From positions 1 through 12,400 of the forward strand of contig JADFXO010000080.1 of the NCBI GenBank assembly GCA_015233485.1: a DNA stretch of 12,400 nucleotides. The letters run 5' to 3'. The notes below the pieces were generated by a model. That model made no database searches. It was not told the DNA's origin and saw nothing but the letters and a program-made list of their open reading frames with translations. Positions 7,940 through 12,400 of this stretch are shown in pieces. Within the stretch, counting starts at the first letter, position 1; each line of letters opens with the position of its first letter. A program made the position numbers and the translations under genes. This DNA is from Nitrospirota bacterium (GTDB lineage Bacteria > Nitrospirota > Thermodesulfovibrionia > Thermodesulfovibrionales > Magnetobacteriaceae).

Positions 7940-7969
7940 TTGGCATTTTCGAGGTAAATAATGTAATAT
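7940..7969 (+). promoter_or_regulatory. Putative promoter of the 13-residue-repeat protein gene
   Basis: TTGGCA (7940-7945, 5 of 6) is followed after 18 bp by TAATAT (7964-7969, 4 of 6). Transcription would begin near 7976, at the base of a small stem-loop (ACGCTT/AAGCGT, 7977-7994) that would sit at the very 5' end of the mRNA and might protect it. The ribosome binding site GGGAGGT at 8021-8027 is strong. Confidence 0.35.
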
Positions 7970-8035
7970 AGAATATACGCTTGAATAGAAGCGTTTATGA
8001 AAGCCACAGTTTCTTCAGATGGGAGGTAATACCGG

Positions 8036-8437
8036 ATGATTGCAGCCGACAAAGATGAGATCAGGAAAATAGTTGTAGAAGTATTGCATGACTTGATGGA
8101 TGAGTCACAGCCCCCGGATAGAATGGTATTGTTTCTTTACCAGCTTGTCGGAGACTTTAAGGAATTTAAAATCCAGGCTAATGCAAAGTTTGATTCGATT
8201 GAACAAGAGCTTAAATCTGTAAAGGACGAATTACTTGAAGAGGTTGGGAAGTGCCTGACTAAAGACGACTTCGACAAAGAGATTAAGAAGTACCTGACTA
8301 AAGACCACTTCGACAAAGAGATGAAGAAGTACCTAACTAAAGACGACTTCGACAAAAGGATGTTAGATTACATAATCAAAATCGGTGTTGGTGTTAGGGA
8401 TGCCATCAGAGAAGAGCTTGGAAAAACCGCAAAATGA
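8036..8437 (+). CDS. Hypothetical charged helical protein with three 13-residue repeats
   Basis: A 133-residue protein that I cannot assign to a named family. It starts at ATG 8036 with a strong GGGAGGT eight bases upstream. Residues 1-20 and 44-72 are charged and heptad-like (SIEQELKSVKDELLEEV), typical of coiled coil. Residues 73-111 are three successive copies of a 13-residue unit with consensus YLTKDDFDKEMKK. The C-terminal part (MLDYIIKIGVGVRDAIREEL) is more hydrophobic but too short and charged to be a sure membrane anchor. There is no signal peptide. It is translated away from the cas operon and toward the response regulator gene, with only 60 bp between the two convergent ends. Its role is unknown; a structural or oligomerising scaffold is a guess. 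Coding status is well supported by RBS, composition and repeat phase. Confidence 0.75.
   Translation: MIAADKDEIRKIVVEVLHDLMDESQPPDRMVLFLYQLVGDFKEFKIQANAKFDSIEQELKSVKDELLEEVGKCLTKDDFDKEIKKYLTKDHFDKEMKKYLTKDDFDKRMLDYIIKIGVGVRDAIREELGKTAK
8252..8368 (+). repeat. Three tandem 39-bp repeats encoding a 13-residue unit
   Basis: The units are 8252-8290, 8291-8329 and 8330-8368. They differ at only a few positions, share the core ACTAAAGAC and CTTCGACAAA, and keep the reading frame of the surrounding gene. The near identity at DNA level suggests recent duplication. Confidence 0.9.
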
Positions 8438-8497
8438 TATAGTTATACCCTTGCTTCACGCTTAAACGTACGAACGGAACTGCAACCCGATAAACTA

Positions 8498-8875
8498 CTA
8501 CCTGCCTGTAACCCTTGTTATGGCTTCCATGATCTCGCCTATCTTGTAAGGCTTTATAACCGCGTCTACAAACCCGAATTGAGAATAATCAGCCACTACA
8601 GGGTCGGCATAGTAGCCGCTGGTGACAATGGCCCTCACGTTGGGGTCTATCTTGAGGAGTTCTGATACGGCAATTCTACCTCCCATACCTCCCGGAATCG
8701 TCAAATCCATAATGACTGCATCGTAAGGTTTCGACTGTTGTTTACGCCTGCAATACAATTCTATGGCTTCGTTACCGTCGCAGGCAAGGTCTACTTCGTA
8801 TCCTTCGAGTTTCAGGATAGCGGCGATTCCATCCCTGATACTGGGGTCATCGTCCATGAAGAGTATGCTTTTCAT
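8498..8875 (-). CDS. Receiver-only (CheY-like) response regulator
   Basis: A 125-residue single REC domain without an output domain. The acidic pocket MDDD (residues 7-10), phosphoacceptor Asp57 in VIMDLTIPGGMGG, Thr85-Ser86 in AIVTSGYY and Lys108 in IKPY are all present, so it should be phosphorylatable. The 'DLTIPGGMGG' form is typical of receivers otherwise found at the C-terminus of hybrid PAS kinases. Such stand-alone receivers signal by protein-protein contact or act in phosphorelays. The start at 8875 (MKSILFMDDD) leaves the domain complete, although the ribosome binding site is weak. It lies 97 bp downstream of the zinc-ribbon gene on the same strand. The histidine kinase at 9322 is the nearest candidate partner; that pairing is inference. 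Confidence 0.93.
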   Translation of the reverse strand: MKSILFMDDDPSIRDGIAAILKLEGYEVDLACDGNEAIELYCRRKQQSKPYDAVIMDLTIPGGMGGRIAVSELLKIDPNVRAIVTSGYYADPVVADYSQFGFVDAVIKPYKIGEIMEAITRVTGR

Positions 8876-8972
8876 AGTACCGTCGCCAATTGCCGGATTT
8901 GGACGGCCGGCATCGGGCGGAATTTCCTTTCCGTTGCGGGAATCTTAGCTATAATCTTTTTTGCAGGAGACT

Positions 8973-9188
8973 TTAACGTTTATGTCCGCAGCCACACCCG
9001 CAGCCGCCCTGTCCCACATTGGCAGCCTGTCCCGCATCGATTGGCTCAAGCCGGGCCGGCTCTTCGCACAGGCAATTTATATTGCCGCTCTTACAGTGCG
9101 GACATACTTTAGGCTTATCGTCGGCGTAAACGGCCTGAAAATCCTCTCCACAACCCAGGCACTCGAACTTTCCTCTGGTCAGTTTCAT
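8973..9188 (-). CDS. Small zinc-ribbon / cysteine-rich protein
   Basis: A 71-residue soluble protein. Residues 8-32 form a classical zinc ribbon with C10-x2-C13 and C29-x2-C32 (FECLGCGEDF and VCPHC). Further cysteines follow at 39 and 41, and a C-terminal GGCGCGCGH segment (Cys63, 65, 67 and His69) could bind a second metal. The start has an excellent AAGGAG seven bases upstream. The first half resembles the short rubredoxin-like or FmdB-type ribbons seen in anaerobes. The exact family is not recognised and the function is unknown: metal or redox sensing, or RNA/protein binding, are open. It is read divergently from the kinase across a 133-bp region that contains a 20-bp palindrome and a duplicated 14-mer. 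Confidence 0.82.
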   Translation of the reverse strand: MKLTRGKFECLGCGEDFQAVYADDKPKVCPHCKSGNINCLCEEPARLEPIDAGQAANVGQGGCGCGCGHKR

Positions 9189-9200
9189 TGTCTCTCCTTA

Positions 9201-9228
9201 TATATAGATTCGGTTATATAGATTCGGT
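9201..9228. repeat. Perfect 14-bp tandem duplication upstream of the zinc-ribbon gene
   Basis: TATATAGATTCGGT occurs twice without a gap (9201-9214 and 9215-9228), between the ribosome binding site of the zinc-ribbon gene and its putative promoter. It would lie in the 5' leader. It may be a replication slip or a doubled binding site. Confidence 0.85.
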
Positions 9229-9253
9229 TTGTCTTCAGAATATTCTTACCAAT

Positions 9254-9273
9254 ATGTTATATTATTATAACAT
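9254..9273. promoter_or_regulatory. 20-bp palindrome between divergent genes, candidate operator
   Basis: Arms ATGTTATA and TATAACAT flank a TTAT centre, midway between the divergent zinc-ribbon and kinase genes. Promoter-like elements overlap it on both strands. On the minus strand TTGCAA (9283-9278), 16 bp, TATAAC (9261-9256). On the plus strand TTGTCT (9229-9234), 18 bp, TATGTT (9253-9258). The symmetry is certain; the regulatory role is inference, and AT-rich palindromes arise easily by chance. Confidence 0.4.
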
Positions 9274-9321
9274 TAAGTTGCAAACAATTAAAAAAGCGAT
9301 GGTAAACAGATACCGGTATAT

Positions 9322-10845
9322 ATGTCTGGCAATAAGTTAATTGACAATGAAAGGCTTCTGAATACTCTGGTGTCTAAAAACGCCGACGGCATAGTCATGG
9401 TGGATAACCAAAGGCGTGTACTATTCGTAAACCCTGCCGCGGAGATACTCTTTGGCCGTGATGCCACGTCCATGTTGGGTACGGTTTTAGATATTCCGGT
9501 CGACACCGGCAAACCCGAGAACATACACGTTACAAACGGCAATGGAGAGCCCCACGTTGCGGAAATGATATCGGTCGAAACTCAATGGGATGAATCTAAG
9601 GTCTACGTTGCCACGTTCAGGGACATTACGGGACACGTGCGGATGCAAGACGAACTGATACAAACGATATCGCTGCTCGATGCGATATTTACGGTCTTCC
9701 CGGCACGGTACTTCCTTTTGGACGGCCATGGCACCGTGCTCGATTATAACACGGGCCTTTTTACTGAAAACGCTCCGGTTGGGCGCTACGCCGTCAACAA
9801 GCCGTTAGGCGAGTTCTTTCCGCAAAACGTGGTCGATAAACTTATGGAAGCCATAGATCTGGCATTAAAGGAAAAAGTTTTTATACCGGTCGAATTCGAC
9901 GTTATGGAAAACGCTATAGAGATGAACTACGAGGCAAGGCTCCTGCTTTTCCTTGAAGACAAACTGATACTGATAATAAGGGATATCAGCGATTACAAGA
10001 AAACCGGGAAAGAGCTGTCTGCGCTTAACCGGGAGTTGGAGAAACGAGTAGTAGCCGAAATTGAAAAGCGGGCGGTCCAGGAACAGGTACTTCTACACAA
10101 GAGCCGGCTGGCTGCAATGGGTGAGATGATTGGAGCGATAGCCCACCAGTGGAGACAACCCCTGACGACCGTAGGGATGCTTATGCAGGAAATCAGGGAT
10201 TCCTACAACTTTGGTGAACTGACGAAAGAGCATATGGAAAAGATAATCGCCGACGGCATGGGCCAGGTTCTCTACATGTCCAGGACAATAGACGATTTCC
10301 GTAATTTCTATACCCCTTCAAAGGAAAAACAAACGTTCAATCTCGTCGTTGCCATTAAAGAAACGATTTCCGTTGTGGCATCCCAACTCAAGAACAATTT
10401 CATCGATCACACCATAAGTTGCATCGGCAGAGACGACCTGTACATGACCAGTTACAAGGCGGAGTTCATGCAGGTTATATTGAATATCGCCAGTAACGCC
10501 AAAAGTGCCATAATCGGTGCCAGACGCTCCGGCCTGCTGAATGAAAACGAAGGCCAGATAACGATTACCATAATGAGCGATGGCAACCGCGCAAAGATCC
10601 TGATAAAAGACAACGGCGGCGGAATACCGTCCAGGATTAAGGACAGGATTTTTGAGCCGTACTTCACAACCAAAAACGAGGAAAAGGGAATGGGTATAGG
10701 GCTCTACATGTCCAAGATTATCATAGAAAGAAACATGGAAGGGGAGCTTTACAGCGAAAACATAGACAACGGGGCTATTTTCACGATCGAATTACCCATA
10801 GACCGACAGCCGGATGGGACCCCGGTTAGTCAAAGAAATCCCTGA
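9322..10845 (+). CDS. Cytoplasmic PAS-domain sensor histidine kinase
   Basis: A 507-residue kinase with no transmembrane segment, so it senses something inside the cell. A PAS domain spans about residues 10-115 (NADGIVMVDNQRRVLFVNPAAEILFG, closing FRDIT). A second PAS-like module follows at about 118-225 (YFLLDGHGTVLDYN, ending ILIIRDIS). A coiled-coil linker covers 226-262. The H-box AMGEMIGAIAHQWRQPL places the phospho-His at 275. The ATPase domain shows the N-box ILNIASNAKSA (Asn392), G1 DNGGGIP (430-436), F-box IFEPYFTTK and G2 GMGIGL (456-461). All key residues are present. No receiver is fused. The ATG at 9322 has no clear Shine-Dalgarno; no better in-frame start is seen. The 3' end overlaps the convergent regulator gene by 20 nt. 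The receiver at 8498-8875 is a plausible partner. Confidence 0.94.
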   Translation: MSGNKLIDNERLLNTLVSKNADGIVMVDNQRRVLFVNPAAEILFGRDATSMLGTVLDIPVDTGKPENIHVTNGNGEPHVAEMISVETQWDESKVYVATFRDITGHVRMQDELIQTISLLDAIFTVFPARYFLLDGHGTVLDYNTGLFTENAPVGRYAVNKPLGEFFPQNVVDKLMEAIDLALKEKVFIPVEFDVMENAIEMNYEARLLLFLEDKLILIIRDISDYKKTGKELSALNRELEKRVVAEIEKRAVQEQVLLHKSRLAAMGEMIGAIAHQWRQPLTTVGMLMQEIRDSYNFGELTKEHMEKIIADGMGQVLYMSRTIDDFRNFYTPSKEKQTFNLVVAIKETISVVASQLKNNFIDHTISCIGRDDLYMTSYKAEFMQVILNIASNAKSAIIGARRSGLLNENEGQITITIMSDGNRAKILIKDNGGGIPSRIKDRIFEPYFTTKNEEKGMGIGLYMSKIIIERNMEGELYSENIDNGAIFTIELPIDRQPDGTPVSQRNP

Positions 10846-11773
10846 CTACCTCGTCAATCTTATCCTGGCACAAACCGAACTTCCTCTCGAAAACAAGGTC
10901 TCTGCCGGTGGCCTCTAATTTGGACATAAGGTGTTGCACGAAATAAATGAAGATGGAGATAGAATCCCTGGGATGATTTTTTATAAAATCTATGAAAGTG
11001 TCCCGCCTGAAAGAAAAGAGAGTGGCATCGGTTTGGGCAGTTACGTTGGCGGTGCGTATACCGCATTCGAAAATGCAGGATTCCCCGAAGACTTCGTTTT
11101 CGCCGATAGCGGATATAAAAACAGGCGATGAGGCGCTTATCGGGGCGCTTATTGAGGCGCTTATTGAGGCGCTTATTGAGGTGCTTTGAGCGTCGTTTAG
11201 AACGTTGTTTTTCGTCACCACCAGGGAGCCGGAGTGGACACAATAAAACCGATCGGCTTTATCGCCTTCGTCGATTACCCTCTGGCGCGCCTGGAAATGC
11301 TCAATTTCCGTTATATATGCCAGCGATTCGAGCGTGCCTTCGCCAAGGTGCCTGAACAGGCTGATTTTATGCAGGTTTTCGGCTAATTTCTGATGCATCT
11401 CCACGATTTTTTCGTACTCGCCAAGTTCCCGTTCCATATCTTCCACCGATAGTTTGCCCATCTTGACCAGGGTGAGGCCGATAAACGGCTTAAGATTTTC
11501 TAAGTGGGCAATAACCCTCTCTGCTTGTTCGCTATTAATCAATCCGAGTCTCAGTGCTATTTCTTCAAAAGACAAATCGGAGTCGGCCTGGTAAGTCAGC
11601 ACCTTAAAGGTTTCCTTTGAACTCATTATACCAAGCCTTACAGCCACTTTCTCAAAACTCTGGCTCTTGTCCCTCTGCAGTTCCAGGGCTTGAAGCACGT
11701 CCTCTTCGGTTACGAGTGCCTTGTCGATGAGGTGTTTACCAAAAAATTGAGTTTTCCCCACAAAAGTTCTCAT
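10826..11773 (-). CDS. Cyclic-nucleotide-binding regulator with N-terminal MshEN-like repeats
   Basis: A 315-residue protein. Residues 10-119 hold four 24-residue units spaced 28-29 residues apart (starting near 10, 39, 68 and 96), each of the form hG/F...L...G.h....h...h. This resembles the repeat of the MshEN/GspE N-terminal fold, which binds c-di-GMP in some proteins. A linker helix follows (120-137). A cNMP-binding beta-roll spans about 138-285, with RVIDEGDKADRFYCVHSGSL and the phosphate-binding cassette FGESCIFECGIRTANV, including the expected Glu and Arg. No helix-turn-helix or kinase domain follows, so the output is unclear; it may act by protein contact. A SISA tetrapeptide repeat (residues 198-215) interrupts the beta-roll. 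The start has a GGAG seven bases upstream. The C-terminal end converges with, and overlaps, the histidine kinase gene. Confidence 0.85.
   Translation of the reverse strand: MRTFVGKTQFFGKHLIDKALVTEEDVLQALELQRDKSQSFEKVAVRLGIMSSKETFKVLTYQADSDLSFEEIALRLGLINSEQAERVIAHLENLKPFIGLTLVKMGKLSVEDMERELGEYEKIVEMHQKLAENLHKISLFRHLGEGTLESLAYITEIEHFQARQRVIDEGDKADRFYCVHSGSLVVTKNNVLNDAQSTSISASISASISAPISASSPVFISAIGENEVFGESCIFECGIRTANVTAQTDATLFSFRRDTFIDFIKNHPRDSISIFIYFVQHLMSKLEATGRDLVFERKFGLCQDKIDEVVRDFFD
11130..11189 (-). repeat. 12-bp minisatellite encoding SISA repeats in the cNMP-binding domain
   Basis: Five consecutive 12-bp units (plus-strand consensus GAGGCGCTTATT; the first, second and fifth vary) run without gaps. 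On the coding strand they give Ser-Ile-Ser-Ala tetrapeptides. Because the unit is a multiple of three, gain or loss of copies would keep the frame. Confidence 0.92.
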
Positions 11774-11856
11774 AGGTGTCTCCAGATGAATTCCATTACA
11801 ACGGCAGGTCTTAAACCTAAACCGGCATTATAGTCAACGGCCCATGGCGTTGGCAC
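11770..11856 (-). CDS. Possible 28-codon leader peptide coupled to the regulator gene
   Basis: A GTG-started ORF of 28 codons has a GGAG five bases ahead of the GTG. It ends in an ATGA overlap with the start of the regulator gene at 11773. Its frame is open further upstream to 11970, but that would begin ahead of the putative promoter. The product (VPTPWAVDYNAGLGLRPAV, then VMEFIWRHL) is not recognised. It could be a translated leader, a remnant of a longer gene, or chance. Confidence 0.25.
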   Translation of the reverse strand: MPTPWAVDYNAGLGLRPAVVMEFIWRHL

Positions 11857-11940
11857 ATTGTCTCCGTAAATCCCGTCCCGGTGGCAGACTCCCGTTCCCG
11901 GCCGCACCCGGCCACTCAGGAATGGAAACGGCTTGTTATA

Positions 11941-11970
11941 ATTATAGTAAAAAAAACACAAGTTTGTCAT
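11941..11970 (-). promoter_or_regulatory. Putative strong sigma-70 promoter of the cNMP-binding regulator
   Basis: On the minus strand ATGACA (11970-11965, 5 of 6) is followed after 18 bp by TATAAT (11946-11941, perfect). The start point would be near 11934, giving a GC-rich leader of about 160 nt before the regulator. It is divergent from the rpiB promoter. Confidence 0.5.
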
Positions 11971-12007
11971 CTTTTAATAAAATAATCCTAAAGGCCCCGT
12001 TATATTC

Positions 12008-12037
12008 TTGACAATGGCAAAATATGTAATTTACTAT
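12008..12037 (+). promoter_or_regulatory. Putative promoter of rpiB
   Basis: A perfect TTGACA (12008-12013) is followed after 18 bp by TACTAT (12032-12037, 4 of 6). The leader would be only about 10 nt, which still includes GGAG at 12044-12047 upstream of the ATG. The -10 is mediocre, so the exact start point is uncertain. Confidence 0.4.
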
Positions 12038-12053
12038 ATCAATGGAGATGCTA

Positions 12054-12400
12054 ATGAAGATTATAGCCGTAGGGTGTGACCATGCTGGTTCCGACTTGAA
12101 AAGGGAACTAATCCAGTTGCTCGAAGCTGCCGGGTTAGACGTTCTGGATTGCGGCACCAACAGCGAAAGTTCTGTAGATTACCCCGATTTCGGGGCTAAA
12201 GTGGCCTCTGCCGTATCCCGGAAAGAGGTCGACAGGGGAATACTCATCTGCGGTACTGGAATAGGAATGTCTATAGTGGCAAACAAGTTTAGAAGAGTCC
12301 GAGCCGCCCTTTGCCACGATCTGTTTACCGCAAAGGCCAGCAGAGAACATAACGATTCTAACGTACTGGTGCTCGGTGGAAGAGTACTCACTCCGGAAAT
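12054..12400 (+). CDS. rpiB: Ribose-5-phosphate isomerase B (RpiB/LacAB family), partial
   Basis: The first 115 codons are present and the gene runs off the right edge; full-length members have about 145-150 residues. RpiB interconverts ribose 5-phosphate and ribulose 5-phosphate in the non-oxidative pentose phosphate pathway, in the cytoplasm. The start MKIIAVGCDHAG holds Asp9-His10 of the phosphosugar site. Tyr43 lies in VDYPDFG. Cys66 in GILICGTGIGMS is the catalytic base of the RpiB branch, whereas the LacAB subunits differ here. His99 in REHNDSNVLVLGGR matches the ring-opening histidine region. Spacing of these residues equals that in E. coli RpiB. An upstream GGAG seven bases from the ATG supports the start. 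The gene is divergent from the regulator and has its own putative promoter. Confidence 0.95.
   Translation, partial: MKIIAVGCDHAGSDLKRELIQLLEAAGLDVLDCGTNSESSVDYPDFGAKVASAVSRKEVDRGILICGTGIGMSIVANKFRRVRAALCHDLFTAKASREHNDSNVLVLGGRVLTPE

Noticed and set aside
8252..8368. CRISPR-like array of 39-bp repeats
   Set aside because: The units are contiguous with no spacers and are in frame within a coding gene.
8438..8497. Terminator between the convergent repeat-protein and response regulator genes
   Set aside because: No stem-loop followed by a T-run can be seen in the 60 bp on either strand.
8982..9221. Plus-strand ORF with GGAG upstream and a TATAAT-like sequence
   Set aside because: It is antisense to the zinc-ribbon gene, whose CxxC pattern and RBS are far stronger evidence; the plus product looks like no known protein.
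11130..11189. Short regular repeats as a CRISPR array or transposon end
   Set aside because: The 12-bp units have no spacers and encode tetrapeptides in the frame of the regulator.
10860..11243. Minus-strand ORF with NKRL repeats
   Set aside because: It is another frame of the SISA minisatellite within the cNMP-binding regulator.
12135..12391. Minus-strand ORFs at the right edge
   Set aside because: They are antisense to rpiB, which has all family residues.

Overview
The left 60% of the window is a type I-E (Cascade) CRISPR-Cas effector operon on the minus strand. The right 40% is a signalling neighbourhood of chromosomal type. The organism cannot be named from this alone. Mid-range GC, a soluble PAS histidine kinase with an 'AHQWRQPL' H-box, a receiver-only response regulator, and a cyclic-nucleotide-binding protein fused to MshEN-like repeats are all common in Deltaproteobacteria, Nitrospirota and similar environmental Gram-negatives. 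That assignment is tentative.

Minus strand, read right to left: a 63-codon unrecognised small ORF (7663-7472), then cas3 (7485-4798), cse1/cas8e (4801-3119), cse2/cas11 (3122-2535), cas7e (2542-1163), cas5e (1160-486) and a cas6e that runs off the left edge (489-1). The genes overlap by 4 or 8 nt or are 2 nt apart, so they form one translationally coupled operon. Together they encode the surveillance complex (Cse1, Cse2, Cas7, Cas5, Cas6) and the nuclease-helicase Cas3. cas1, cas2 and the CRISPR array are not in the window; in the usual I-E order they would lie to the left. Upstream of cas3 a promoter-like sequence overlaps an 18-bp inverted repeat. Cas7e carries an acidic and lysine-rich insertion of about 70 residues.

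Right side: a small charged protein with three 13-residue repeats (8036-8437, +); a CheY-like receiver (8875-8498, -); a cysteine-rich zinc-ribbon protein (9188-8973, -); a divergent cytoplasmic PAS-histidine kinase (9322-10845, +); a convergent regulator combining four MshEN-like repeats with a cNMP-binding domain that contains an in-frame 12-bp minisatellite (11773-10826, -); and the start of rpiB, ribose-5-phosphate isomerase B (12054 to the edge, +). The kinase and the receiver are plausible partners, although the zinc-ribbon gene separates them.

Isoleucine codon choice differs between the cas operon (few ATA) and the kinase (mostly ATA). This suggests the cas operon was acquired separately from its flank. 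I see no transposase, tRNA, integrase or attachment site in the window. The items most worth following up are the small ORF and operator ahead of cas3, the Cas7e insertion, and the possible dual-nucleotide sensor at 10826-11773.
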